Positions 1-12,765 are shown, counted from the stretch's first letter. The stretch: 64,000 bases of DNA from Apricaphanius iberus (GCA_028564705.1 JAPXFQ010002814.1:1116001-1180000); one strand, 5' to 3'. The notes: generated from the letters alone by a model not told the origin. A program made the numbers and translations.

Positions 1-927
1 TGGGGTTTGTGTATGGTTCTATCACTCTTCCATTTTCATCTGTCATCCTTGTGCTGCTAATTGTTCTACTATCAAATTAAGCTTCAAAACTTAAGAAGAG
101 CAGTGACACAGCTTTTGCCAGATTGTCATTTATTAGTTGTCGACCCCTTTTGTTTCCTTTCTTGTGAAACTTCGTCTAAGTTTAATTTGCCCTAGAAACA
201 ACAAATTTATGGAAAACAATCAAAATCCACATTTTCTTCTCCCCCAAAAAAATCCCTCCATAATATGAACAGTTTACTCCTGCAACAAGACACATCATCT
301 ACATTGGTACTGCCACCTACAGGTGACTTTTTTTTGGCGACCAATATGGTGTGCAAATACTTACTTGTGCAATTTTCCCTGTCTTATTGAGCCTGTTGGA
401 CAGAGTTGAGCCATTCTTGATGTTTCCAGTGACACACGAACCACATAACAACATGCCAAGGATCTGTATGAATGCAAAAGTCAAGCTGGGGGAAAAGGTG
501 ATGTTTTTCAAAGTGAAGAATGAATTTCAAAAGCTTTTAACCGACAAAGGCAAACATAAGAGAAAGCTTGAAAGCAGCTTTGTATTTAGGTTCTGAAATA
601 CGTGTTTTATCCTTTTGTCCAAAGATGTTTCAGAAAATTCCTCACACAAGAGATTTCTGTTGACCTCGTCGACAGCTGGGGCAAAATATCACCTCAAGGA
701 AACCTTCTCTCCTCAACACACAATAATTGCTTTTGTTGACATTTCTGTACAAGCACTCTATCTAGTCTGCAGCCTTGTTTTTGATGCCGAACACATCTCT
801 GTTTAAAAGGTAGTTTTTTTTTTTTTTTTTTTTTACTCCAAACCACAGCAGTAAGGCAAGGCAATTGTATTTACAGTATATAGAGCACTTTCAACACAAG
901 GCAATTCAGGGTGCTTGGCTTTATAAC
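1..927. other. Intergenic sequence, nothing recognised
   Basis: AT-rich unique-looking sequence with only short chance frames and a T run at 814-833. No splice-consistent exons, RNA gene or repeat family was recognised. Confidence 0.6.
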
Positions 928-2050
928 TACACTGCCTAGCCAAAACAAAGTTAGCACCAAAAACAAAAGACCATGCACTAATATTCTTTTGGACGATCTT
1001 TGTCGTTACATGTGGCACAAATTCTCTGTGGCATTGTTTAGATAAGCTCCTGCAATGTCGCACATTTTATTTTTATCCACTGTTGCATTAATGTTTTACC
1101 AGAGGCCTGCATTGATGATGGGAGAGTCCATCCACGGGGAAAATATTTTTCAGCACTTCCAAAATATTCTCTATGGGTTTAAGGTTTTGGACTCTGTGGT
1201 GGCCAATATGTGTGGGAAAATTATGCCTCACACTCCCTGCAGTACTCTTTTACAATTTGAGTCTGATGATATCTGGCACTGTCATCTTGGAATATGCCAG
1301 TGTCATCAAAGAAGAAAAAAAAACATTGTTGAAATACCCCGTTAATTCAGTATGCTCAGATAGTCAGCTCATTCTTTTGGCACATAATGTTGCTGAACCT
1401 GGACAACTGCAGCAACCCAAGCAGCCCCTACAGGCTTGTACAGTAGGCACTAGGGAGGATGTCTTAATCTCTCTCTCTTGTTAACCTGCTGTTCCCATCA
1501 CTCTGGAAGAAGGTACATCTGGACTAATCAGAACAAAAATGACCTTCTTACATTGCTCCAGAGTCCAGTCTTTATGCTCCCTTAGCCTACAAACTAAAAT
1601 ATTTTCTTCTGGTTAGCCTCATTGATTAGGGGTTTTCTTATGGCTACAGAATTGTTGAGTTGCTTTATCTTAAGTTGCCTTACATTGTGCGTCTGAAAAT
1701 ACTTTTACTTTCACTATTAAACATGTCCTAAGTTCAAGTGTTTATGTGGGAGTTATCACGGTCATTCAGGATTTTTTTCAAAACATATTTCTTCCTTGAA
1801 GACGTTGGTTCCCAACATTCCCTTTCACACCCGTTCCAGTTTTTAATAATTGTTCAGATGGCTCGTAACCCAGTTTTAAAAGTTTCTGCAATTCTGAAAA
1901 TTCTGGTATTTTTTATCTGCTTAATGCATACCACTGATTTGGACATTCTTAAACAGACTACCCTCATTTCCGTGGCAACAGGATGCATTTCAACAGGCTT
2001 TCTTTTAGGAAATGAGAAGCTACTTATTGTGTTGGTTGGGGTTAAATAAC

Positions 2051-2660
2051 TAATTCACTATCCAGGACCATGCCACAGATTTAATTAATGATTTGCAGGC
2101 AAGAATGAAGCTACGAGTTCAGAATTTAAACAGTTTATTGAAGGCATTGAGGAATGAACGGACTGGCAGAGGCGTCGTCAGACACCCTGAGGAAGACTCA
2201 GTGTGGGGGCGCAGTCTTCAGGAAAAATCGTTTTTCCGAGCCTGCTCAGGACCCCCCCAAGACAGGACATAGAAGAGAGAGATGTTAGACGGGGTGGTAC
2301 AGGAGTGAACGACAGCACGGAACAGGGATGCTGCAAACGGTGGATGCTGCAAAAGAAAGGGGGAGGAGTTAAGAGGGGCGGGTCGGCAGGACCCAGACAG
2401 AGGGTGGGTCGGCAGGACCCGGAGAGAAAGGGCTGGTCGGCAGGACCCAAAGAGAGAAGGCAGGTCAGCAGGACCAGGCAACCTAGAGGGATGGGAAGGG
2501 AGGTGTAAAAGAAAAGAACGAGACAGACGAGAAGTAAGAGGCTAACGGTGTTTATATGTGTATCGTAGCGTGATTAGGAATGTGAGAGAGGCCAGAGGTA
2601 CCAGGTGAGGCGAGTTTAGGGCTGATTAGGACGTGCGAAGCGGGTATGAGGCTCCTGAAC
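2051..2660 (-). mobile_element. Insertion with LTR-like signals inside the Tc1 relic
   Basis: This block interrupts the Tc1 relic and is flanked by TTAAATAAC (2042-2050) and TTAAATCAAC (2661-2670), a probable slightly diverged target duplication. On the minus strand it has TATAAA (2556-2551) and, about 415 bases on, AATAAA (2139-2134). The minus strand between them is C/T-rich. That layout resembles a solo LTR or other retroelement promoter-to-polyA unit, but no TG...CA ends were found, so the class is open. It also carries a short minisatellite. Confidence 0.5.
2381..2476. repeat. Minisatellite, four units of about 26-28 bp
   Basis: The core GGTCGGCAGGACCC recurs at 2381, 2407 and 2435, and as GGTCAGCAGGACC at 2463, each followed by a purine-rich spacer. 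The units lie inside the 610-bp insertion. They are part of that element rather than host sequence. Confidence 0.8.
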
Positions 2661-2791
2661 TTAAATCAACTTTGTTAACTCCATTTTTGTCTGAAAGACA
2701 ATTGCCCATGCACTGATTACCCAATAGGAGGCTTGTACCTTTTGGTTTATTTAATCCTGGTGGAAGCTTTATGTTCGCCAGGCCAATGTTA

Positions 2792-3824
2792 GTCACTGGT
2801 ATTTCAGGTTTATATGCATTAAGGTTTTTTTTCAAGCTTTAAATGTGTTTTAGCTTATACTGATTCCGTATGCAACATTGCTTTGAGTACTCAACTGTCT
2901 TCACTTGTCTCAGAGACCTATACAGCAGTGATTTTGTTTTGGTCTTCAAGGGTGTGATGGAGCAATCTATAACAAGGTTCAGTTTAATCGAATCACTTTA
3001 TCTTTAACAAGGCAGACATGCTCCAGAAATGACTATGATAACCCTGTATTGTCACACTTGTCCAAAGCAATTTAGAATTATTTTTTTTCCAGAAGATAGT
3101 TCCACATCTCTGTGGGACTCCCTGCTGTGGGAAGATAAGAGTTCGAACTCAATGTGTGGGCCTCCATTCTCTTTTGATTGCTGATCATTTGGGATCTCCT
3201 GCTGCGATGAATGCAGCAACACCTCTGTCAGAGATGTTTGTTAGCCCTTTTGAGCAATTTCCTTCCAGTTTGTTGGCCGAACCCTAAGCATTTCCACCTT
3301 TTCTATAGCAAAAGGTGGGAGGGAGACAAAAATTACTTTTGCATAGGCTGATTAAGACCATTTATATATTTCTACTTTCTTTAAGTCACCTTTGCAATCA
3401 GCACTGAAAAAAACTTTCTCATATTTCATTGCATTATGTGTCCTTAAACTTGATTAGCTTGCACGACTTGCAATTATCATTTATGAAAAAGAGAAACTGA
3501 TTAGTACATGATTGTGAATGCTTGCAGTGGCAAACCAATAATTCCCACACAATATATTGAAACAAGAAAAGTAAAAACTGTATACTACATCCAGGATAAG
3601 CTTTTTATGTTTGATAACCCCCATACCAAGGACTTTCAAACAGCATGAGCTGGTTTCCTCTAAACAGCTTATGACAATCTTAAACGAACAGGTTACATGA
3701 AACCTACTGAGGTCTTGAAAGGGCAACTCACACTCTTCTTTATCAATCAAACAACCTGTTCTTGTGACCATAGCAGGCCTGTATGTGTAATTGTAAACTT
3801 TTTAAACAATTAAACAAAGAAAGT
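2792..3824. other. Intergenic sequence, nothing recognised
   Basis: Mostly AT-rich with no recognisable coding, RNA or repeat signal. The 96-codon minus frame at 3481-3771 has no motif or splice context and is taken as chance. Confidence 0.55.
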
Positions 3825-4010
3825 GGGGCCGTCAAGTGGTGTAGTGGTTAAGACGGGTGCCCCAACCTCAGAGGTCTCATTCCTCGAAGCAGTTGCCTCG
3901 GGTTAGATTCTGTCACATTTGCCGACTGTTTCTTCCCCCCACTTTGCTCCCCTTTCTGTACCATCCACTGCTAAGGGTTGCTGTGGATTCAAAACCTCAC
4001 AAAAAAGTAA
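3825..4010 (+). mobile_element. tRNA-derived SINE
   Basis: Starts with a tRNA-like head: A-box-like TAGTGGTTAAGACG near 3840, and B-box-like GGTTAGATTCT at 3901-3911. A pyrimidine-rich body ('tcccctttctgtacc') and an A-rich end (about 3990-4010) follow, as in SINEs transcribed by RNA polymerase III. It is an inactive dispersed copy. Confidence 0.65.
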
Positions 4011-4110
4011 AGTGTGTGCTCAAAGATAGCTAATGCTGTGCCCATGTGACAGTGTGGAGGTCATGTCACTGTGGCTCCAATTGATCTGGCTGCTTGGTCA
4101 AAGGGATATC

Positions 4111-4172
4111 CCTTTGGCTCAATGTTTAGTGTGCAGGACTCTCAACCGGGAGTTGTGGGATCGAATAGTTTC
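4111..4172 (+). mobile_element. Truncated tRNA-like SINE head
   Basis: A second tRNA-like segment has A box TGGCTCAATG (4115-4124) and degraded B box GGGATCGAATA (4157-4167) at the right spacing. It stops just after the B box and so looks 3' truncated. It could be a decayed tRNA pseudogene, but no cloverleaf with a paired acceptor stem is evident. Confidence 0.5.
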
Positions 4173-4952
4173 ATAGTTTTAAAGGTTTTTTTTTTTACTG
4201 GCCATGTACTTATAGAATAGAGGGAGATTTTATGTCTGACTTTTTATGGTTTTACAGAGTCAGTGGAAATATTTTACACAGGTTGTACAACCGATGATTT
4301 TAATTAGACTTTTTAAAAGGGATGCACGATACTGATATCAGGTATCGGTGACGATAACGTTAATATTAATTTAATAATTTAATAATAAAAATGTGGAAAT
4401 TCTGCAATATTTTCACACAAAATTTTTATTTTTCACTTAAAATGTAAGTTTTGTGGTCATTTTTATCAACATTTGATTTTTTTACATCACTCACCAACAT
4501 TTGTTGCAACAAGCAGAGAAGAAAATAAAATCTGTTTCTAATTCATTGCAATTTTTTGTGTGGTAAATGTATCAGCATTGGTACTCAGATCAAAATGATA
4601 TATTTCTCTCCTTTTTTCTCCTCTTTAATAAAAGAAGAGAAAATATGGTTTTCTTTTTATGTGGCCCTCTTTGGCATTGTACAGAGGTGGAGGAAGACAT
4701 GCAGCTTATGTCTGCCATGACTCCATCTTTGGGGGATTGAAGCCTTGCTGCATGGGATGCTTTGCAATTACTCAAGAAAATGTTTTTCATCCGTTTTTTA
4801 TTTTTTTATTTCTAGCCTGCTTTATGTTGCCAGAAAAATGTTATTTGAGTATTTTGTTTTATCATACAAGTCTGGTCTTACTCAATTTTCTGGATGATCA
4901 ACTTGCATTTTTGAAAAACAATTGTGGTTGATACAATTATTATATATATACA

Positions 4953-4989
<37 letters not shown>

Positions 4990-6570
4990 TAAGTGAGGTG
5001 ACTCCTTTGTTTCCCTATTCGGCAATATTACTTTGTTTAGCTTTTTCCTCTGAATTAGTGGACTCTTTAACTGAAATCTGCTATTTTTACTTCTTCATGT
5101 TATCATTTTCAAATGTAAAACTTTTTTTGATAACTTGAAACATTTTAATGTGTCTAATGAACTAAAGCAAATTGTTAGAGGACAAATATGTGTTGAAATT
5201 AATCTACTTTTGACTGGATTTTATATCTGATAGTGTGCAAAAACAATATGCTTGACATTGTCTTATTGCAGCCATGTTCACCCTGTTTCTTCCTCCCACA
5301 CTAGTCTGGCATGTTGCTGTGCTTGTTTTATTGTCTTGACCATTACAGGGTACGTTGAAGTCTCAACAGCGGTCATAACTTTGTATATAACCTTGTCTGT
5401 AAAGTGATGCACTCGCTTGAAAAGAACGGCAGGGTTCTCGTCGACAATAGAGGCGAAATAACAAGTAGGCTCTCCCTGCCTCTTGCCACTTTAAAACCTG
5501 GCTGTCTAATGACTTGGCGAAAAAGCTTGGTTTTCTATAACAAGCAGCCGGAGGGAAAGGAAGGGGAGTAAAACTGACAGGGAAGAAAACTGGATAAGAG
5601 TTTGCAACCCAGACACACTCATGCTCTTGTGTTTCTAATCTCTCTCTTTCTCCCCAGTGCCTTGCATTGCTTTTCAGTCTGTTTTGGTAACAAGGCGTGC
5701 CACTATGCTCCCAGTATTTATCTGCCATCATAGGGAGGGAGGTGTCAGCTCCCTGACCCATTAGTGTGCACACAAACAGGCTTCAGCAGATGACGAAGGG
5801 CCGTTCAGCCTGCCGACAGAACCGTGGGGCTCCCAGCAGGCTTCGCCCTCAGTATGTCCCCTACCTGGTTCTGCACAGGCTCAGTCTGGTAAACCCGCTC
5901 ATTATGCACTTAAACACCGTTTTTACCCTACACCAAATCTCTTTAAAACAACTTTTTTTTTTTCTGGGTGCTTCAATCTGTAGCTATAACACCGTTATCA
6001 AAGAGAAGCAGGAACCTCTACAGGGACAGATACGAATAGTTAAGCCAAGGTTATGATGTGGATGTTAGGTATCTCTTTGTTGTGCTGATTGCATGGCCAG
6101 GCCTGAGTCTAAAGCAATGATGTAAATGAGCAGAAAAAATAAAAGAGGTTGGTTAAAAGGATTGTTACTCAGCGCAGGTTTAAGACTTAAAAAGAAAGAC
6201 TTTCCAGAACTTATTAATGCATCACACACATCTGTCTGCAGGTGCATTTTGATCAGCTAAGCTTGACTGAGCACAGAATGGTTCCCCAGGATAATAATTT
6301 CGAAGACACTCCTGAGGACCTATGTCTTCATTTGTTGTTGGGTTTTTTCTCCACACACAGACAGTCCCAGCTATTATTAATAGATATAATGTCTACTTTG
6401 ATGCATACCAATTACCTCTGTGTGGTATGTTTATCACTGATGAGAGAATGGTGTTTTATGCTTTTGTTATTAATGGTTTACTGTCAAAATAACCATAGTC
6501 ATGTCTGTTCCTTCTATCTTTCTAACCAAGGTTGATAAACTGTTACTATATAGTGACAATGTAGAGTAAA
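4173..6570. other. Intergenic sequence with a (TA)n tract
   Basis: No gene recognised. Holds a decayed 'gatgcacgatactgatatc' stretch near 4322 resembling the hAT terminus seen intact at 61500, and a TA dinucleotide tract at about 4940-4986. The 136-codon minus frame at 5363-5773 has no recognised domain and is treated as chance. Confidence 0.5.
4940..4986. repeat. (TA)n microsatellite
   Basis: Nearly uninterrupted alternating T and A, broken once by CAG near 4952. Confidence 0.9.
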
Positions 6571-7985
6571 CAGTGCCTTCCAAAAGTATTCAAACCTCCT
6601 TGACAATTTACCCATTTTCTCACATTATAGCCACGACCTTTAGTGTATCTGATAAAAATGTTGTATAACAGACCGAGACAAAGCAATTTATAATTGGGAG
6701 GAAAATTATCTTGTAATCTGCTGAGACTTTTGTTGTATTTGTCACATTTAAGCTCCAATTAATAAATTACTAAATTAGCTTTGCAATAAGACTGCCATCT
6801 TCCTGTCTGCATTTATGTGCGACTCCACTTCAACTTAATGCAAAAACACAGTTTTCAATAAAAAAAGGGTAAGACAAGCTTTTGTTTTCAGACACTTATA
6901 CCCTGATACCCCTAAATAAAATTATGTGCAACCATCCGACTCAGCACTGTGATCTGAAAATGGAAACAGCATTGTATAATTCAAACCTAGCAGGACATGA
7001 CCTAACCCCTAAACTTACAAGGTGGACAAGAAAATAATTAGTCAGAGATGAAAATCCAAGAGGCCCTTGGTAACTCCGGAAGAGCTGCAGAGATCCACAG
7101 CTCAGTTGGGTTAATCTATTAACTCAAGAATTACTAGGCGTGTACTCTGTTATTCTGACCAGATCTGATGGTGAAGGTTGCCGAGTCTTTTTTGAAGGAC
7201 ATAAGATTCCAGTTTGCACACAAAGCATTTACGAAGAAGAAGGTGTTCTTATCATGTGACAACAAAATTGAACTTTCTATCTTAAAAAGCAAAATATGTG
7301 TGAAAGAAAACCGACACTGCACATTGTCAAAAACACAACAGGAAGCATGGGCGTGGCAGCATTGTGCTGAGGGATTGCATTACTTTTTCACAGGTGGTGA
7401 AAGTTGTCAGAGTAATGGGAATATAGCTTATTCATAACACAGTTGTGGAAAAAATTAACAAATAGAGGTTGCAGAAGACAAGGAGCGTGGTGAAGGTTAA
7501 CCTTTCCAGCAGGACAACAACCCATCCATCCATCCATCCATCAATTTTCTGAACCACTTAGTCCTCCAGGGGTTGCGGGGGGGGCGGCTATCTCCAGCTG
7601 ACAATGGAGAGGTTGCCAGTCCATCACACACGGCCACATAGAGACAGACAGTACAAACAATGCACACACTCACTCACACCTAAGGACAATTTAGAGTGAT
7701 CAATGCAGTCATGGAAACATGAACAGTCATGTTTTTGGACTGTGGGAGGAAGCCGGAGTACCCGCAGGGAACCCACGCATGCACGGGGATATTATGCAAA
7801 CTCGATGCAGAAAGGCCCTGGGCCGGGATACAAACACATCACCTTATTGCTGCAAGGCAACAGTGCTACCCACTGAACTATTGTGCAGCCCAGGACAACA
7901 ACCTTCAACATAAAATTGGTACTACAACTAAATGATTTAGATCAAGGCATATTTACGTGTTGCAATGCTTAATATGAGGCCCATA
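6571..7985 (+). mobile_element. Tc1-like transposon relic, + strand, split by a LINE tail
   Basis: Begins with CAGTGCCTTCCAAAAGTATTC, a known Tc1-like terminal repeat. A decayed transposase follows on plus, with recognisable stretches such as 'gaagagctgcagagatcca' near 7080, 'aaaattgaactttctatc' near 7263 and 'ccagcaggacaacaaccc' near 7506, which matches the FQQDN region around the second catalytic Asp. Frames are broken throughout. The relic is interrupted at 7522 by a retroelement fragment and resumes at 7904. Its 3' terminus was not located. Confidence 0.75.
7523..7891 (-). mobile_element. 5'-truncated LINE 3' end inserted with a 12-bp target duplication
   Basis: A 369-bp block opens with (CATC)n tetranucleotides and holds the fish repeat sequence with 'gtttttggactgtgggagg' and 'acccacgcatgcacgggg'. 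AGGACAACAACC occurs at 7511-7522 and again at 7892-7903, an exact 12-bp target duplication. The tetranucleotide tail at the left marks this as a minus-strand retrotransposed fragment. Family is probably RTE- or L2-like; I am not certain which. Confidence 0.8.
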
Positions 7986-8829
7986 ACCAATACGTGTGAG
8001 AGTATGTGTTAAAATGTAAAAAATTTAATTCATAGACACATAACAATTAATGCTTTATCTATTTTGTAATGAAAGATGCGCTGACATTTCAGTTTCAGGG
8101 TTAGACAAATTGAGAAAATGATGTAATGCACTACTTCTAGTAATGGCCAATAGGAATATCATAAGGAAAAGAGATCTCTGTAATCTTTTTTTTTAAAAGT
8201 CAAAGGAAGTTTGACCTTGATGTCATTGGTGCAAAAACAAAAAGTAAAACAATGGGCCATTATTTAACATCAGATCTGAATGGGCTGGCAGAGCATTAAA
8301 ACAGTATTACATCCCTGCAGCCTCACGGAATAGATAAGTCCAGTTGGCCCGAAAAAGAAAGAGCTGTTTACCATGAGTATACTTCGCTGCATCAGGGAAA
8401 AATCTGAGGAGTACACGCAATATGGCTGACCTTTAAAATATTGCAGCAGCTGGACGACTGCCTATTTTCCTGTGAGATCAAAACAAAGACACAATCATGC
8501 TGACGCAAACATGCAATTATTGCTTATGAAAAACGCAGAGTTATGAGTTTAGGGTGTTGCTGCAGTGTGCCTCTTAGATAATTAACACTTCTTGTTCATA
8601 GTCTTAGAATCAGTAACAATAAAGTGATCACTTGTCCCAGAACGAATGTTTATGGTTGTTATGGTGATCGCTGCTTTGAAAGTCAACTGGAATCTGACAA
8701 CTGAGCAGGTATGCAGAGATGAAGAAGTATAATTATTACTCATTAGGGCCTATTTACATAAAATTAGATAGTTATACAACTGTATGACATTCTAACCACT
8801 TTGTTATGTTTGCAGAGAGACTCTGGAGT
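7986..8829. other. Intergenic sequence, nothing recognised
   Basis: AT-rich. May include the decayed 3' end of the preceding Tc1 relic. No gene or RNA signal seen. Confidence 0.5.
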
Positions 8830-9540
8830 GAACAGACTTGATTCAGACCACAAGAAATCAGTTAAAAACAAATGTATTGAGGTAGTCCTTAATAGTGCGT
8901 GGGCACGCAGCAAAGGAACCAGTATTTACCGGGGGATCTTGGAAGGAGAATGTCACTGGAAGCAGGATCAGAGGTGAGTTAGTGATTGTTAGAGGTGCGG
9001 ATTGTTTGACAGTCCTCTCTTATGTTGTTGAAGTGGATGGATGTGAGAGGAGTTCAAGGGTGGAGCAGTTGCTTATGGGGGAAAGGGGCAAGGAAGACAG
9101 GTCGGGTCACCAGAAAGAGGCTGACGCTCACAAGCTGCAGCGGGAGACGAGTCGGCCCAGGAACTCAGGAGGAAACAGCGAGTAAATGCAAAGGTGAGTA
9201 AATGCACAGGATTTCTCGAATTAAGAGGTAGAGCTGCTTCAGGTAGCCGCTCCTTTTTTTAAAGCACCTCCTTTATTGAAGCTTACTGGGTGGAACTGAG
9301 CCACACCTGCCTGAGAGGAAAAGGTGAGGACACAAACACACTCACTCTACACACAGACACACAGAAAACCTCATATCATTACTATACTTTGTCCGGTTAT
9401 CCTCTATTTTTGCATTGCTGATTATTTTTGCTGCCAATAACTTTCCCTTGTATTTGTTTTTCAAACCAATAAATGTATACAAACCTCAATTTGTCTTTGT
9501 TTCGCTGGATGTCTTTCTTGGGTGAAACAAATTGATAGTT
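8830..9540 (+). other. Unclassified repeat-like block
   Basis: A purine-rich G+C-elevated first half (about 8890-9190) is followed by C/A-rich sequence, a CAATAAAT polyadenylation-like signal near 9468 and a GT-rich end. The layout is like a solo LTR or a retroposed unit, but no terminal dinucleotides or target duplication were found. The 96-codon frame at 8895-9185 is low complexity and lacks any recognised domain. Confidence 0.3.
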
Positions 9541-12500
9541 AAATTGCTGAAAATAACCTTTTAAAGTGTGTTGCAAATTGGCTTAAGAGCAAAACCATTA
9601 TTAATGTATTCTCTTTTATAACCGTATAGATATTTAAGTAATAAAGGGTTAACTATGTCTAGTTTCTTTTTTTTTCCACATAGAAAATACTCACTTCTTG
9701 TGTTTTGACCTGTATTTATTTTCCTGGACAAAACCACTGATTGAGCTTCCATTAAATATGTGTGGTCTCTGTGTTTTTCTTCTCCGCTGACTCAGTAACC
9801 TCTCTGTTTTGTGTTCCTTTCCTGGACCAAGCATTTAATACTTTTCTGTTATTAAAAGTTTGTGCAATTTATGATAATTTTTTTCTTTATATAAAGCACC
9901 CACTGGCTCTGTGCTTTCCTTTCTGGATGCTACCATTGATGCTGCAATAGCTGGCATTAATTCTGTTTTCTATTTTCTCGTAGAAAACAATTCTGGTTTA
10001 CTGCCTATGTTCTTTTGCAGCAGATTACTACTTGCACTGACTAACAAATACTGGAAAGTAAATAACTATATGCAGTTGTCTTTTTTTGTCTACAGACAAC
10101 TTTTAGCGGATACTGTAGCTTTGAACAATCAGTTGAACTATTTTGTATTGTATAATTGCCTTGGTTAAATTCTACTGCATGTTTTATTCTGGAATTAATT
10201 GAAAGGATCTGAATTCAATTAGTTAAATTTGACTTGTTTTTCCTTTAATTTGTCTTCAGATGACATGTCTTAAGTATTGGCACTTGATAAGTGAGTGATA
10301 ATGAGTTACATCTGTGATAGAGCAGTGGTTTCCTACAGTTTTTTTTGGTTTTGTTTCGTTTTGTTGCGGCAGACTGGTTTAATATCAGACAATATTCACA
10401 CCGACCAGCTTTTAAATTGTGGTGGATAACTTTTTCATTGCCGAGCAGCATAAAAAACAGGGTAATTTTTAAATATAAAAAAATTATAATTAATGTAAAT
10501 CCAACCTGTGCTCACAACTTTACAACACTTAACACATAACATTACCAAAATCTTCTCTGCCCCCAAACATGCATTTGTTGTTATGGTAAGATTTAAACGT
10601 GCCTTTAGAATAAGATTTACAACAAAAACAAATATAAAGTACATAAAAAACACAACTCACCATAACGTTGAATCAGATAGTGCTTAGTCGTTGCTTCTTT
10701 TCAATGAGACGGTCCTTATCTAGGGCAGTTTTAAAGGCCTTCTTGCCACATTGGAAAGCCCCAGTTGCCACATATTAAGCAGAGCAGGCCCAATGAGTGA
10801 TAAATCTATACATTAAGTAGGACTCCTTGTATTGTCTGCTAAATATAGCTTTCTATTTTGTAGGCTCTTCTGTCTCTTCACTGCACCTTTTCCTTTTTGG
10901 AAACATATTTTTTCAGAACCCCTACTTTTCAATCATTTTTGCTACTACCTAGTAGGGTTGTTTTTTTTAGTGGCAATATATCACACGACCGAGGCAAGAA
11001 TCTTAACATGGGTCAAGAATGAGTTCTAATCTGATGTAACGGAGAAAAATGCAACAGAAAAACGGTATGTTATTTGTTTCTTCTGTGTGGCCTGCAGCGC
11101 AGTACTGTCTGACCCATGGCTGTACTGGTCCCAGGGTTTGGGAACATCTGTGACAGAGTACTGATGCAAGCACACATGTTGTAGAACAGGCAGGTTGATT
11201 TGCTGCACCTTAGCAGCTTTGGTCAGAGTACATTTCAGCTTACTGACATGGACACCGCTGGGCTTTCTGTGGTAAGTCTGTTTTATTGCTGAATTTAAAT
11301 GTTGGTAACTCAGAATGCTGTTCACTGTCAGAGTTTAGAGATGATCTAGAAATCAATTACCAAGAAGCGATTTGCCCTTTCAAGTGATTTGTTTTCAGGA
11401 CTTTAAAAATATACTTTTTTTAAATGATCCTGGTTTGCCAATAAAAATCTGTAAACATGAATAAAATTAATAGCAGATCTGTAGACATTTAGAATGTCAT
11501 GGAGACAGCCAAGCAACAGATGGATGTGATGAGCTTTTCACTACTGTCACCGGAAATGGAAGACCTTGTCCTAGACCCCATTCTATAGAAAAGATCAGGC
11601 TCTAATCACCTGATGTCCTTTATGATCATATCAGCAGAGCAGTAAACTGTGACAAATCACACTCATACAGTCTACAGAGTACAAGAGAAAATATCAGCAA
11701 TAGTGGCTGTGCAGTCCATTACTTTTTTGCCACGTCCTTCCTGACCTGTTTGTCAGGCCTACAAGATGGCCTGCAACTTTTTGGAGTCACTTGCTTGTAA
11801 AATAAGCCTGGATTCAAAAACCAGAGGCCCAGAGCAGCCTAAACATGACTTCCAGTTGCATATCTTGAAATGACACACTTCATGTTTTGTTGTTGTCATC
11901 TTGATTGACAGAGTTATTTATGGGAGATAGATGTCTGCCTTTAGGTAACCAAAAAAAAAAAAAAACTGTTGTGTTTTTCTTTTACATTCCTAGCAGTTTT
12001 AAAAGGCAAACGGATGTTCACTTTTTATTGTTGAACCTTTTTTTAGATTTCTCTTCTCATCATGTATTCCTGTCATGATGAGGTTTCACATTTCTAGTTC
12101 AAAAGGAATATTAAAACTGCTTTCACAGCAACATTTTCTATCTCACGACAACTGGACAACTGGGCACTCAACATCAACAGTAACAAACTGCTTCAGTAGA
12201 TCACAGCCAATAATTGAGTTTCAAAGTCTGTTTGTTCATTATCAAACCAAACTGCCCGTCTCAAGCGAACGGTCTTATCTTCACCTTTCTTGTTGAACAC
12301 TTAATGCATCCACTTTACCTGTCAAACTGATCACCTTTCAACATGCACAGCAGCTCTTCAGTCTAAGAGAGTTAAGATTTTTTGCAGCTGTTTATTTTAA
12401 TCTCAAGTAGACTCTGATTACCTGGCTGTCTGCCCACTCTGCACCCTTATATAACTAAAAAACACTTTCTGCATAAGAGTTTTTTGAAGAAAATAGCTGA

Positions 12501-12765
12501 CTGAAGGGAGACGGAAAGACAGAGGAATAGTGTTTACTGTGTAATCTTAAAATTAACAAGATGGATGGATCATTAGAATTGGAGCATACTAATATCTATC
12601 TTGTGCACGTAATAGTGTTTAGACAAATCCAACATTTAATTATTAGACAAAATACAACCTAAATAATACTAAAGTCCTAATGATTTGATGGCCCTGTAGT
12701 GTTCCGTGTTATTAAAAGTAAAGTAAATTATGTATAAAGAAATTAAATTTGGAACCATTGTGACA
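9541..12765. other. Intergenic sequence, nothing recognised
   Basis: AT-rich with several T-rich stretches. Short frames here (60-99 codons) have no domain or splice context. No RNA gene or clear repeat family was recognised. Confidence 0.5.

Larger units (their letters stand above)
928..2791 (-). mobile_element. Tc1/mariner element, decayed transposase, interrupted by an insertion
   Basis: The element opens with TACACTGCCTAGCC and closes with a degraded inverted counterpart near 2776-2791. Between them the plus strand is the antisense of a fish Tc1/mariner transposase gene, including blocks such as 'tctgtggcattgtttagat', 'ggactctgtggtggccaat', 'ggcacataatgttgctgaac' and 'tcattcaggatttttttc'. 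Transposase therefore runs on minus. The first catalytic motif reads S-D-stop-S: a GAG codon became TAG at 1526-1524. The element is clearly inactive. A 610-bp insertion separates its last 120 bases. Family assignment is from memory of consensus sequence. Confidence 0.8.

Noticed and set aside
2178..2508. Overlapping Pro/Ser/Leu- and Gly/Arg-rich frames on both strands.
   Set aside because: They are translations of the minisatellite in the inserted element.
4111..4172. Possible functional tRNA gene.
   Set aside because: A and B boxes are present, but the B box is degraded and no paired acceptor stem or intact anticodon arm is evident. A SINE head is more likely.
5363..5773. 136-codon minus-strand open frame.
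   Set aside because: No recognised domain or conserved motif, no plausible promoter or polyadenylation context; best explained as chance.
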